64,000 bases of DNA. Source: Sthenelais limicola (lineage: Eukaryota > Annelida > Polychaeta > Phyllodocida > Sigalionidae). Made by a program: the position numbers and the translations under genes. Positions 23,544-38,500 of this stretch are shown here, piece after piece. Each line of letters begins with the position of its first letter. Position 1 is the first letter of the stretch. A model generated the notes under the pieces. It was not told the DNA's origin. It did not search any database and saw only the letters and a program-made list of their open reading frames with translations. The stretch covers positions 129,814,755-129,878,754 of the forward strand of contig OW804094.1 of the NCBI GenBank assembly GCA_942159475.1, in the 5' to 3' direction.

Positions 23544-26500
23544 TAGGGACAGAAGGAGAGAGACTGAGACAGAACAGGGACCGACAAACAGGTATTAGAT
23601 TAAACTCCACTTTCTCTAATTAAGACATGAAAAGAGACTAATGCAAGATGAAGACCAAAGGCTGAAAAAGTGCATTACCCTTACTTATTTATCCTTCAGC
23701 AGATACACAAAAAGCCCCATAGAGCTTATACACTTATTTCGGTCTGTCTACCAACGTCTTGCCTTCCCCTACTGATTAACATTGACCAGTGCTTTATGCG
23801 CTGCGAGCCCCTCTGTTAGAAGGACCTGCCGATATTAGCTGAGGCAGCAGGGCCCTGGGGTGATTCAGTGGAGCCCCGCCGGAGAGAATATAATATATCA
23901 CCCAGCGTAGAAAGGGGAATCCCCACGTCTCGGCCTTGGCTATGATCCATTTCAACGAACTCGGAACCAGGCTCTTCGCTGAAAAAGAAAGAAAACGTCC
24001 CGAAAGAACATAAGCGATAGTACAATTATTTATATTTTTTCCTCCGTTCGAGTGAATGTTGCGATTAGCTTTAATGGGACACTCGATGTGTTGTGTTTTT
24101 ATTCCAGGGCAGTAAGGGCGCGATCGGTTTGATTATTTATGTATACATTATTTATCTATCGGATATCTTATTCGTATTTCCATATCTTAGCTACTTTGGG
24201 TCATTGGATATGCCACTGATATACACGATGTGTATACATGACATGATATCCATGCCCGATAAATGTACGTATGTGCATTTACACATGTATTCTGGATTGC
24301 ATGAAGATAACAGAATGATGTATTTGTAAACAGAATAGACACCACTGTGACCGTTCTCCGGTTACACGTCCCACACCCACATTTTTTTTCTTTTTTGTCA
24401 TGAGGCTGCACTGATTTGATGAGAAATGAATAGCAGCTTATCGACTGTTATGAACAGCTTTTTGATGACAAAGTATAAGGTCCCTAAACTGGCATGGGCG
24501 TAATCCAACTCTTAGCCAAGAGTGCTGGATGCTGTCAAAGGCTAGGGGGTTTGTCTAAACATTTCTGGTTGGAAAGAAACATAAGATACCTTGTTCGTGC
24601 AGACCTCAACACTTAGGCAGTATATACAGGAGCAAAAACATGAAACTCCACAACATGGGTTGTTTGCAAACAACTGAAGTTGAACCTTATTGCCGAGAGA
24701 ATGTCAGGTAAACGTGGAGAGTGGAACGAAGATGGACTTGTAGATAGGGAGAAGGAACTAAGTGCAAGCTGTTTTTTATGAGGAGCTTCTCCATAGAATT
24801 CTCATTAATTTTGACTTAGACTTCATACATTCGGGGGATTTATTGTTGGTTTCTCCCACACAAATCACACGTACAGTATTTTTAAAAAAAAAATACCATT
24901 TAAATATGATATCAATGGCGTTGTATATGGCACAAATGATTACAACGTAAAATAGATATAGAGCAGCTGTTAATATACATAATTCGAAACCCACTGACAA
25001 ACATAGCGACAAACATCACTTCTCGGAAATCAATATATAGCTACAAAGGCTGATTAAATTCATCTTTGAATTAAAAACATTTCATTAGAACTCCTCCAAT
25101 TTGTTTGTGCACAAAAAAAGCAGCCCTACGTCAATATCCCTGGAAAACCTTTGATTGAAAAAAACTTTAAAGGGCATGAATCAGAGTTGGCTACCACTAA
25201 ACGGCCATCAGTTTTGCCTCTGACAAATTCTGCATGCTTGCTTGTGTGAACGGGCGAGCGATTCCCCGAGCTTTTCTGAGTCTATGATTCAGCCTCCGAA
25301 CACTGACTCATATATGTGCATTTACCTTTTCACCAGAGCCATGGCAAAGGCAGACAGACAAGCCAAACCACAAGGCACTGCTTGTAACAGAATTGCTGAT
25401 TTGTCATCAATAGTAAAATAGGTTCTGCCTTGGCGAGGAGATCAGACCACAAGACTTTCCCCCAATCAGGAGGCTTCCTCGAGTTATATATAGACCACTT
25501 GCATTTGGAGGCTTGCCATTTCTTGGTAGACTCCTGTTTCTAGGCACTTTATGTATACCACAAGCTCGAGCTTGTTTGTTCTTACGGGTTACCTATACCT
25601 GGGTGGCTGCCCGTGGTCTGGGCGCCAAGAGACAATAGGGTCAATGCCTGCTGGCAGGGGCAGCGCATAATCAGCATCTCCTGATTCATGGTTCCATATA
25701 AGGTAATGCTTTGCATGCATGGGGTTGCACCAAATGGTGTCTTTCTGTTTAAGGAAGAAATCCCCTCCAAATGAGTAAATGAAAAAGCCAACTAGGACGG
25801 TGCGTCAGAGTTATGTTTTTGTTCTAAATGACCCCGCACTTGAGAAGGACATTAAAATTGTCCCGGAAAACAAATAGATATGGCTTCGTAAATAAATATT
25901 GTGGCGGACGTTAGGTGTTCCTGCGTTTGTCCCCATCCTGTTAACGTGACATAACACGTGCCATGAATAAATAAATATAAAGTGGGGAACAATCGCTCTA
26001 AAGTGTTTATTTATTGTCTCAGTTTTATGGCTCTATTAAAGAAAGTTGATTTTATTTTCGAGCTGTTGTGGATCATTTAATCAGACCAATGGCAATATAC
26101 CACAATTATAATTGACAGTATCTGGGAAGGAAGGACTATGTTTTCTTTGTTAGATTTTTTAAAAATCACTGCTTGACATTTTGTTACAGCAAGAACAATA
26201 TTGAATCAAAGCAACTGTAAGGTCTAAACAGAAGGACTTGGAAAGCTTCTAACGAAGAAGTCCCCCGGTTGTGTCATATGGCAAATTAAGGTATTATCAA
26301 GTACTATTTTACGAATATTCATGGATTCGCCTTATGTTATTAACACTAGTTTATAGTATAGTATCATATTCTATAGTATACAGTATTTATATTTTATATG
26401 ACGCTCTAAATTATTACTCATCTTAGATAATGGTTGGGTGGAAAGCTGCCAACTGGATTTGATCTGACTTTGGGTTAATTAATTCGATTTCAACAGAACA

Positions 26501-29500
26501 AGAGAGACACATGTTCAATTCTTTTTACTCTATTTCCCTGGAACATTTCTTATAAAATCGACAATGATTATAGTAATCTAAGCAGTGATCATATAACTTC
26601 CATCCTCCTTAATGGACCCGTGTTTTATGTTTGAGTAAAATTCCTACCAAATACCAATATTCTCATTTTACATAAGGCATAACGATATCGCGCCAGATCA
26701 TATAGGTATTTTAGGATAAAAGCTTCTCTCTCTATATTTTTCACGGTCTAAAATTCTTTCCTCGTGATTTTTCTCAACACCGACTTCTGTTTTCGCCACT
26801 TTCTCTAATTACCAGTGCATTCCAATTTCTAACCCTAGTGACGACAGTTGTAAAGCTATTCTCCGTGCTATATCATCTTCAATTCCTGAAATTGTTTAAT
26901 TTGCCATTTGTATTTCCACAAGTAGTGGGATATAGCTTGGTGGAGGCAGTTCCTTCCAAAAAGATCTAATATAATTCGCCTGAACGGCGATCGTCAAGTT
27001 ATATGGCTTCTTGTAACGAACGTATTAAAATTTGCACTCAACTTTTTTTTTGCTGAGAATAGCACCCTTTGAGAGGAGTCGTTTGTTATTCATTTAATTG
27101 CAACGTGTGGACTGACGGTCACAACTGGTAAAATACAAGGAATGGTTGTTTTAAGTTCTTCAAATAATAACACTTCATTTGTATTATTAGTCTAGAGTAT
27201 GTCCTATGTTTCGGACCTACGCGCCCTTCCTCGGGAACTTTAAGCTTTGATCTATTTGATTGTATTCACCCACACTTGGCTTAGTGGAAAGCTATACCTC
27301 AAAGATGTCCTCTTTAGGTTCAATACCAGATACGTTGGCGGTAATTTCCCAAGTCTTCCTGTGTATGGCAGTACATCTATTTCCTTAGAATTTAATTTTA
27401 AAAAATCCATATGAAAAAATGCGCGTCAAAAGTAGTTAATAAATTGATATCTATGATTTCAAAAAGGAAATATTAGCCAATCTGTTACCAAGGCCATTAC
27501 CAAGTAATTATTTAAATGTATCACTCAAGTCTAAATGTATTCTCTTATTATTTCTATATAAAGGCAGGGGAGGTGATGCCAGTGAATCTGGATTGGGAGA
27601 AAATCCTGCGTCAGCAGGCGGCGGTGATATGCAGTCCGAGGATTCTGATCCATTCATGATGTTACCCAGTATGGATTTTGGTAAGTCTCTATACAGGGGG
27701 AGTTGTCTTACTGGGTCAGATTTTCAGAAAATGTATAATTCAAGTTCGCCAATCTTCCCAAATAACCCAAATTTCAGAAGAAAAAAAGTTCAAAATACAG
27801 TTCAACCTAACCAAAGAGATTGCTAGGGTCAACAATGCAATGCCAAATACCCTCGAATTTACCCAGTATTGACCAAATTACAGCCTAATTTAGCAGAATT
27901 TACTAAATGTGTACAGCTGGCAATTGTACATTTTCTGAAAATCTGACCCTACTGTTCGGTTATGTTTTATCAGGAGTTGTATCATTGACGTCTTATTGCT
28001 GGTTCCACTAACTCCTGAGTTTTAGTATACTGTCCTCTATTACTGTACTGAGAGTTTCTCTGCTATTCACAATGGACTCACGGCCGGCATTTGTTGGTCC
28101 AGTCAGCGAAAAGCACAGGAGTGCACACCTGCCTACGGCGGGGTTCGAACCCACACGCCTCTTGGTCCAAAGCTGGAGGTGATTTTGTTTGCTGTGCAAA
28201 GGGCTGTTTTCCTCAGGGACAAATATGTTCAAGACGTTAACTGTCCTGTTATACTTTAATACATGTATTCCCTGTTTAGTTATTTCATTTTTTTATGAGA
28301 AGATCATTGTTGACAAGGAAATTAAGTGGGGGAATGGAAAGAACTGAATAATTTATAGGTTTTGAAGGCCACAGAAAAACATTAAAATGTATATATAATT
28401 CAGTTAAATAGCAACAAAAGTTAGATGTGAGGTTCATGTGTCTATGCTATCAGCATACGAGTTCAATATCTGTAGAACACGATGTGGTAATTATTGTTTA
28501 AAAAAATTGACTCATTATTGTCATGCTTGGAATTAGAAGGACAATCTACGATAGCACACTCACCAAATACTCATAGGTTTTTAAATATTTAACATTCTTC
28601 GGTTTGAACAGTTATTTCCTGCTAACAACACTTCAAAAACAACCAATTCTTGCATAACAAACAACAGGAAACCCCAGCCAAAACAGTAGCACGGAAAAGG
28701 GAAAACCAGGGTATTGAAAACTGATAAAAATGGAACATATGAACTTCCAGGCTTCAGTACATTAAAGGTATGGCGAGGTCAGAATCGAGTCTCATATCTG
28801 TGGTAGGAAACGGTACCGCTGCACAACAAGGAAACTCTTGGGTAATGTACAGAGGAGTTGTCGGTTATCCAGGTCCGTTCATCTTTGATCCCTCCTCGTA
28901 TTGGTCGGGTCTTGATTCCGCATCGTGATTGAATGAGTCGACGGAGGTAAACACTCATCTCCTATGTGGTGTGGTCATACAGATAGCCACTGAGATGCTT
29001 TTATATGTGATTGAGGGAAAAGCAGATATGGAAGGGCCACTGTTGTGATTCCTTATTTGGTTTGATTTAATCATGCATTTCGCTAGGTTTCAAGGGGTTT
29101 GCCCAGTAATTAGAAGTTGATTATTTCTCAATATTAGGATTTCTAAAATGTCATGGGTACGTATCTCTGTTTCATAGAACAGTTTTTCCCCGTTGGCATT
29201 CCATATTCCAGATGATGGCTTTTTAAAATTTATAGTTATCAGTTGGTATGGTAATTATCATAAGAGATTGACAATGTACGTCTTTCATTTGTATTGAAGT
29301 TGTTTTTAGAAAACAAGAAAGAAAGGAAATCTTGAAAAGTATCATGATTATTAGTCACTATTGCCCCCACTGGATGAATTAAAGACTGGGGTACTTGGTG
29401 CTCACTCTACTATCTAGTGAGCTAGAAGTATTTAGAAAATGGAAAATGATCTTTAGCATTTAATGATTTAATTCTCCATCTCCATAATTAGACTACTACT

Positions 29501-32500
29501 TAAATCTACCTTAAGGATTACAGATACTAAAATAAATTTTCACAATTCCTTAGAAAAAGTAAGAAATCCGGTAATTCGAGTAATATTTCAACTATAAATT
29601 TATTTAATCCATTTGAGGCTCGGTCAATACATATACAGATGAAGATTGACTTACATATCCTCCTCAGTTTTTAGTTACGGTAAGCTAAGAGCTTGTAGCA
29701 AAAATCAAAGTTTGGGTTTACTATGGACACCAGAGGAAAATATCACCATTGTTTAGAGTATTTTAATTGTTATTCACCGTTATTATAATTCATGATTGCT
29801 ACCATTGGGCTTTTAATTACGGTATTAAAGCTTTTTGTTGTTGTAAAATAATGTCCAAAGAATGCTTCAAGGCACCACCCGACACTCTCTCTATAGGCAT
29901 TCCTCTGTTTTGTAGAGATGAAAGAAATGAAAGCCCCCAGGCATCCCTCTGTCCCTGAACGAGTTATGCCTTCTCCAGGCTATTCTTACGATGTATCACA
30001 ACTACTTTATTTCAATCAAGGCCTCAGCGACATATAATCAATGAAAAAGTTATTCTTATCATAATGTGAGGAACGATACCCCCATCTCTCTCCAACCGCT
30101 ACCATGTAATGTATTCCCTTACTGATGGTACCCCCACCCCCCTTCCAACAACAAAAAATACCCTTCATAACACGATACCATATATACTCTACAAGGTTTT
30201 ATAGTTTAAGGTAAATGAAAATCTAAACGTAAAGTAGAGGGGTTTTTTTTACCAGTATTGCTTTAATATAGCAATACTGGTAAACAAAATTACTTGAAGG
30301 TTTATACATGGACTCGCAGCTTTTGTCTAGATTTGTAATCTCTTATAGATGTGATAAAAAGGCTATGGATAAAGTTCACGCCTTCCTGATGTCACAATAA
30401 GTAATATAATGTATTATGAAAATTTGTTTTCATCATTATTATGAAAATATTGTGTAATGAAGACTATTTCATGGTTGATGAAAGTGTAGAAAATTGTATT
30501 ATCTAATGTCGAAAATTGTTTTGACGATGTCTAATACTGTCTTATAATTTGTAAGATTTAGAGATCTGTCTATTTCTTTTTATTGTGACTCTTTCTTTAT
30601 TCAACGAAATACAAATCTAAGACAAAAGTGAGCAGTTCAACCTATATAACCGAACAGATTTGTATAGTGATTTTTAACGCAATGCCAAATATACCCAGAT
30701 ATACGTATAGCATTTATCAATTTTCAGCCTAATTTAGCATAATTGACTAAAATTAATGTGTAGAGCTGCCGATTGTACATTTTCTTACGACCTGCCCCGC
30801 ATATATATTATTGTCCCTGCATGCGGGGGTCTCTCTATTACCTGGCTGCAGCAGGAGCAGCCTGGTACACCGACCCACCTGGCACGCGACCAGGGATCCA
30901 AGATGACCGCTCTAGTGACCACTGACAGTGTCCGGCTTGTGGTGCTGGAAGTGGTTGGGTATTCATGAGGTGGGGCTTGTGGGTTCGTTTTTACTGTCAG
31001 GCCAAAAAGAAAAAAGGTGTTTCCGATTTATATAGCTGGAAACTAGCTAGGGGTAACATGGAACCTTTTCAAAAAATTATCTTTTAGGAAATCATCTCCC
31101 AGGAACTGGAAAAAAATGTCTATAGTCAATCGTTGTTTTAAACAAGAGAAATGTACTTTTTAGGTCTTTCTGGTTAGGAAGACATTTTTTTTTATAGGTG
31201 TGGTAGGTTTTTCTAGGTAAATGATGGGGGGGGGGGGGGGGATCCGAAACACACCTATTTTTGTTGGCCTTATGGTGACGGTGGCTTGATGACGTACATA
31301 TGCACATAAACTCAAGGATGGCTCTTCGTGCTGTCCGACGGAAGCCATAGAAACGTGACCATAAGACAGAAAGGGATGGGACTAGATAGGTGTGTGGACA
31401 CTCCTTTTCAATGACTTTCCGCTAGTTTCTATTAACATAAATATATCCCTTCCTTCCTTTTTTCCCTCCCTCCTCTTCCTCTACATCTCTCACCCCTCAC
31501 TGCCCATTGCACATACATGTCCGCTATCGATAATTGATTGATGTTCAAGGGGAATTTTCTGTTTAATCCTCATTTCCCAAATCGACTGATACTATCCCGA
31601 TATAAGAGGTATCCATCATACAACCACACCCCTTATTGCGCTTTATCAACCCTCTAGTCAGGTGTATTATACTCACGTGCCTGGGAACATTTTCCAGGAA
31701 TTAAGGATATGGAACTAAATGACCGTGACATATGTGTGCTCCGTGTGTACATGTACATACAGGTATATGAGTGACCAGAGGGAAATCCCAGTATTAGAAA
31801 GACGCATCTGCTGAGGTGTTCTGCGTAGTTATACTGCTAGTATTCAACCACTTCTTGCGTGCCAGGTGTTTCAAGGCTAGCTGGATCTGTGACATGAATA
31901 CTATTACTGATTTTTAATGGTTTTCTAAGGAATACCAATCTATCCCTTTCTCTTTTGGAATACCAATCTATCCCTTTCTCGATTGGATCAAATTTAAGTC
32001 CTGAACTTGATTAATATCGATACATTCTTTATGTTTCAGATATCTGTTTCACTCTCTTTTTACCTTTTTCTTTTTTAAAGACAACTGGAAGTTCTGGTCT
32101 GAACCTATTTTGGTTTATAAATAATCGTTGACACTTTAGTTCTTAGCTCGTATAAAAAGGTTAGCCAGTCTGTTTTGCCTTCGTAAAAGAGTTTGTCTTT
32201 GAATTACCGCCTTGCTTCTAAAGGACTGTTTTTCACTCTCTTTTGAAAGATTCCCAATCTCGAGAAGTATTTTTTATTTGATTTGCAAACCTTTACTATT
32301 CAGTCTGGCTCTACTACTTAAGTAAAGTAAAAAAATGTAACCAGTCTAGGCTCACAGCCTCTCATATAAGATAATGGTATTTCGGTGATTGGACGCATAC
32401 TGTGTTATTGGCTTTCCTGACCCTGGAATAGGCGTCCTAATGGCATTTTAATGGGATGTTGCGGTTTGGTGCGAGAGGCTTTCCTACAGTTTGGAGAGAG

Positions 32501-35500
32501 TACCAGTGTGCAGATTTCCACCAAGTCATTTTATTATCCGTATATTGATTGAAATTAGTTTCATTCAGGATTTAGACAATTGAACAATTAGAATACAAAA
32601 TGTCATAAGTATATTACCATGTTCTATTCGAAAAAACCCATATTGGGAAAACATATGTGTAGATATTTCCATGTTTTCTTTAGTAGCCCAGAATCCCTCC
32701 CCATTTTTTATTTATTTATTCATTTATTTGAGGCCTATCTCTTTTTTGTGATCTTCGGTGCTAAGGGCCTTTCTAGCATATTTTTCATTTTCACAAAATA
32801 ACAACACTTTTCTGGTTTAAAGTGCTTCTCATTTTTATTTCATAGTGACGTTGATGCCATATCGAACTGTATGGCCACTTTTCTATTATATTTTATTATT
32901 TCCAAGTAATCAGCAAGTGCAGATACAGCTGTTTGGTTGGATGAATCATACTAGTAGAACTGAATCAGCTTTTCTGTTTTGTTGAGCATGGAGAATAGCA
33001 AAGAGTTATGCATGTCCTTGACAATGCAATGTACTAATTCAATTCTTCCATGCTAAATATTTGATCCAATAATCAATTCAAACTCTCAAAATGTCAAACT
33101 CTCCGTAGATGTACCTAAAATTTAAACTTTACATAGTATTCATAAGTCAATAGAGCTATATAATTTATCCGGCGGTTTATTTATATGCACAATCTACTGA
33201 TAATTTGCTTATAAACAAATGAATAAAAAAAGATACACTAATGATAGAATGGCGTTAATTTTTTATAATTCCACAAAAAGAGGATCTCCATGATTAAATA
33301 ACAGCTATTGATGTAGGAGTTGTGGTCTCCCTCTCAAGTTTAGTCATCGCTATTTACGCTCTCGTTCCTTCTGTATTGGCATAATTTATCTACCCAGTTC
33401 CAGTGGCCATATATGGTAACACAGCGCCGAGTACAAGGGGGTGGATATTGACTGGGGATTCCCCACGGTTTGTTGTGCAGCTGCTGAAGCCGATCTTCAA
33501 GTCGCTGGATGTCCTGGGGCAGCGATCATTCCGATAATAACCGGTAGTAGCGGGAATTCCCACCGTAAAGAACCGCAAATTGATGCATAATTAAAGTGAC
33601 AAATGTAAGCTTGTAAATAATAAGGTTCTTCTGAAAAGGGGAATTTTTCATATTGTACCTAACACTGAAATGTCGTCCCTGGGGATAACGTTGTTTTTTT
33701 GTTTTTCGTTTTGCCTAATACATTCTACCAAGGCAAGTAGATAGTGATCAGTCCGATAGAGGGACAACAGTTAAGCCCTTGGTCATGATGACCACATACG
33801 GTAGTGGTGCCAACTTTTGTGTGCAGATACTGGACCTTGTGTTTAGATATATATACTACTCAATGTCAGTATGCATTGAAAAGCTAGCTTACGTTATCAT
33901 TTTGGCTGCATTCCATCAATAATGTAATCATTGTCTAATGGGTCCCTCACATCACTGCCCTTTTCACCAATATGCAACCAACTGAATACATTTCCTAGCG
34001 CAATGATTTTGTAAGCCTCATCCAAAGAATGATTTGGAACAAGAGACCTTTTCTTTTTTTAGCTGGTACTATGTATTTTATATCAAATAAGGTACATATA
34101 GAGAGCATGGAGGGCGGTGCGGGTAATCGAAAAATGTATTCTTCGAGATACATTCCGACTTGTATCAAAGATACCATGTATGAGGGTTTTTTTTGTTCCA
34201 TTAATTCACTTTATTATATATGCCGTTAGCAAAGAAGTATTCTGAAATATAATTCTTTGTTTTTCACTCCGAATCCCCATGAAACAATTAGATGTTTTAT
34301 TTTGTTAACAATCGGAAGTCATATTTGAATATTGTATTGCGCTTCCACCATTCTCAGTATTCCTTATAAAAACGGTTCATTCAAACGATTAGTACATGTA
34401 CGCCTACCGGTATACGTGTCATGACCTTTTAAGTTTACAAATAACGTAATGAAAGTTGAAACAAATTCATTCAAACTTGAGAACACAGCTACTCAGATCA
34501 GAATGGTATGTCAGTGATTTGGACGCCTACTGCGCTAATGGTTTTCCTGGTCCTGGAGTAGATATCATAATGGAATTTTAATGGGATTTTGCGCTTTGGA
34601 GCGTGAGATAGAGAGGTTTTCCATCAGTTTGGACATGGTAGGAGGGACTTTCTCAACTCTGACTGAACTAGACTAGCCTAGACTGAACAATGCCCCCTGA
34701 ATGTATTCCAATATAACCTAATTGCCCAGTCACATTGAATGGTATTTACCGGTATATCGGTCCCGGAATTCACTTTGGTTTTATTGAATATGGGAACTAG
34801 TAATTCACTTAATGATATCCGGAATCCTTTTCCCACGATCCTTTAGTGCCTTTGTATCGCCATGAATGGTGAATAAAATTCCCTTTTTCGTGGAGGTAGT
34901 ACTATTATATGTGTACATCGGTTGTTGGGGGGAAATCATTATGTTGTGGAAATGTCAAACATAACATTATTTGGAAGCTGACAGGAAGAATTCCTGACAT
35001 CATACCTGCTCGGGCCACACCTAGCTAAAGTGGAAATTCCCATTATCAACCGATACCTTGCCCGTGTGCGTCTTTTGGAAGTTTTTTGATTTTATACGTG
35101 TGGGAATATAAAAGTGATGGCTTTAAAGTTAATACCAAAAGTACAAATTAGAAAAATATAATACCGTTGAAAAATAGCAATTCTGACTAAACAGGTATTT
35201 CTGGTACTTTGCGAGTGTAATCATCAATATCAATTGAATTATAATTATACAAATCTTTAGCTTTCATACAGTAATACACTTTTAAATATTCATATTGTTT
35301 CTGGGATTCTTTATGACTACACAAAGAACTTTGAAATTTAATATATTTCGCGCACCATATCAGACCACCAAACACAAAACTTAGCCATAGTCTGCGGTCC
35401 AAAATAGTGGAGATTACGAAGTGTTTTTATTAGTATTTGATCCTAAGATATTTAATACTGGACCTTCTTTACCTCCGGTATTAACATTTCCAATATCTAG

Positions 35501-38500
35501 ATATTTTATATTGGGATCTTAGCCTTATATACATGTTGAATGTGTTTAGGAATTGAATTTGCATTATTTTATTTAATTATTATATTTTACATCTTGAGTA
35601 TAACTCAATATTTCAGATGCTTCAATGTTGTTCCACACATAATTTCAGGGGTTTAAATTTATAAGCGATGCTGAGAGACTCCCTCCAAACTGGGGGAAAG
35701 CCTCTATGTCTAGCTCTCAACCGCAAAATGCCATTAGAATCCCAGTAGGACGTCTATTTCAGGGCCAGGAATGCCAATAACGCAGTAGGCGTCCAATCAC
35801 TAACATACAATTCTTATCTGATCTGAAAGGCTTTGACCCTAGACTGATTAATGTATCTATGAAAGCTCGTTAGAGAAAACGCAAATATTTCCACGAAACG
35901 TTTTATATGGTCTAGATTTTCCAATATTTAAATCAAAACAACCAAAACGTTTATTCATTTATTTTATTGATGTACTGTCATGTTATTATTCAATATCATT
36001 CCAGCCCTCGATCTTTGCAAGCAGCGGATTCTCTCCATAAATCTGCCCAGTATACCCAGCCACTTTACCGACTCGGAAAGATCCCTCTTCCTGTCATCTC
36101 TGGTCCCCTTCGACAGTGTCAACTTGGTAAGTAATAACTAATTCTACTGAGCGGTACGTAGACCTTCATGTTTAAATTGCACATTGTAAAATCGAAGCTG
36201 ATATTATTATCAATACCGTTTATTTTTCAAATGCTAAAAATATGTTAAAACAACTTTTGCTGACTGTGGGTCCCCCAAATGATACACAATATATATTTTT
36301 TTAACATTTTACAAGGACTAGTTCACCTCAAGATGGTTTTTCCCTTGTACCTTATTATTGAAAGTTACATCAATGTAACATAGTAATGTATTCGTTATTA
36401 CCTGTAGTTAGTTTTCTGATCAAGTTTACATGAAACTATTCAAGAAATAGATTACAATATTACAGTACACTAGAGTACAAGAATGCGAATGTACTAGGGT
36501 ACAATATTAGAGAGGGTTTACATAAGAAATATTTCAGCCTTTAGGCCACATTTACCTGCAATTTACATTTTACATGTCTGCTGGCTTAAGTTTTGGCTGC
36601 CAGTAACACATTCTGCTGGCATGAAATGCGGTAGCCATTTTCACATTCCATATTTTCGCACTGGTAATTTACAATAAAGTTTTAAACAAAATATAGAAAA
36701 TATCACTTGTCATGGGAATTTTGGCCATCAAGAATTAAACAAAATTGAAAGCTAAAAACAAACCATCAACATTTATATTCTTGGGTTCCATGCTCAATGA
36801 AATAACTACATGTGAAACCCGTTGACCTAACTTTGAATTCATCTGTATCAATATTCGGGGGTAAAAAAAAATGGGGCTGGGGCGGGGCAGCAATTGGAAT
36901 CTATCCAAACAATATATCCAGCGCCTTTACCTTGTTAAAGTCAAGGCGACCACCGCCTTCTTAGTTTAAATTCAGAACGGTGTTTCCCCATTCGACATCA
37001 ATTAATTTTTTTGTTCCAAGATGAGAGCGTTTAATGAGTCTGCATCATAGGCGGGAGCCGCAGGAGCAGTCGTTAATAGACAAGTGGTCTTGTATTAGTT
37101 GGGTCCCTGGTTTTGTGCCTGCACACAACAAATTAACGTCATCTGCCAGGAGCACCTGGTCGTCTACTGCGTCATGGATCGCTCTTGTGAGAGCTCTCCG
37201 GCGGTGGGCTAGGGAGGCTGTGCTTTTAGTTTAATTCTCTTCTGTTGTTGAAGTATTAATAACTTTATTTCACACACATATATAGGCGCCATTGTTGTAT
37301 GGAAAAGACACTGGCATTGTTTCAGTGGCAGAGAAGTGGGCAATGTGACTGACAGATTTAATTTCTAGAGTTTACAATGAAGAAACAAACTATGAGATAA
37401 GGAAAATGTCAGAGTGCCCCCTCCCAGTCTCCCTCCTGCTGTCCTGCCACTCTCCGTCAGATGTCGCTAATTTATCTGATCAATATTCCGCCGCCATGGC
37501 AACAGCCAGTGTCTATTCCTGGAGCTGCTGCGACCAGATGTTGAGTATAAATAGAGACAGCGGCTAAACCTGCGACTATTTTTAGACCGCAGTGTTTATT
37601 TATAGCACCGGTGTACTAAAATTGGGGAAAGGATTTCGGGGGGAGCGGTTGGTCGTCGGAATTCTGTGGGTGTCTTCGTCAACAAAGGAGATCCTCCCGA
37701 TTTGGCTGCTGTGGCGTTAAAATAGCAAAAGATCTTCGTCAGGTGATGAGGAAATGAAAATGTTCTGGTTATTTTAAGGACGCGGGGGATCCCACATACG
37801 CGCATGTGATCAAGTCGGGATTATTTGATCAATGGGGGAAATCACAAACTGTTTCCGTGCTTGCCATGGTGCAGATTCACCACAAAGTTTATTCTAGAAG
37901 GGTCAACGTCAGATGCAGTTGTTTCGGTTATTTTTGTATTGCTAGATGTCCGTCCTCTATAATAATGTCAGCAGGATCAAACTTACATTTACATTCACAC
38001 GTTCACATTTATTAAAGTTCACAAATCACAACCCTTAATAAGTGTAAGGTAATATGCATATGAAAACTGTCGGAAAGTTCTGTTTGTATATTAAACCGAT
38101 GAATTATGAAGATTTAATTCGCGATTTACTTCTTTTTGATAGGCACAACAGGTATGCTCATGGACTTTATTCAAATAGTATCCATGGAGTTTATTCATTT
38201 AATGACAGCATTGGAAATAGGTGTGTTTTGAAATTGGAAAAAATGGCCATGACCATATTTCAAGTGTTATACTCAAACATATGATCCATAACCGCACGTT
38301 GGGAAACCACACGTCATATGTCCCTCTAAATTATCTTTTCTTGTAGGTCCGTGCGCTTGGTGGTTTATTGAAGCTCTTGGAAAAAAGAAGAGTAGGTGTG
38401 GAACTGGAAGATGCAGATGTCAGAGTACCCATTATGTCCCTCCATGTTTTTTCTCTGTAAGCCTAATATCATCACGTCAGTCCTATATGTGCCATAGTGT

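Larger units (their letters stand above)
27681..36004 (+). other. MSH5 intron 4 (8.3 kb)
   Basis: Contains a SINE piece (28125-28200), a 15-bp perfect hairpin (30248-30284), a G-run near 31227, a 28-bp tandem duplication (about 31929-31982) and three MITE copies (32342, 34492, 35669). No other gene supported. Confidence 0.65.

Noticed and set aside
23383..23598. Arg/Glu-rich frame
   Set aside because: Translation of a (GA)n simple repeat.
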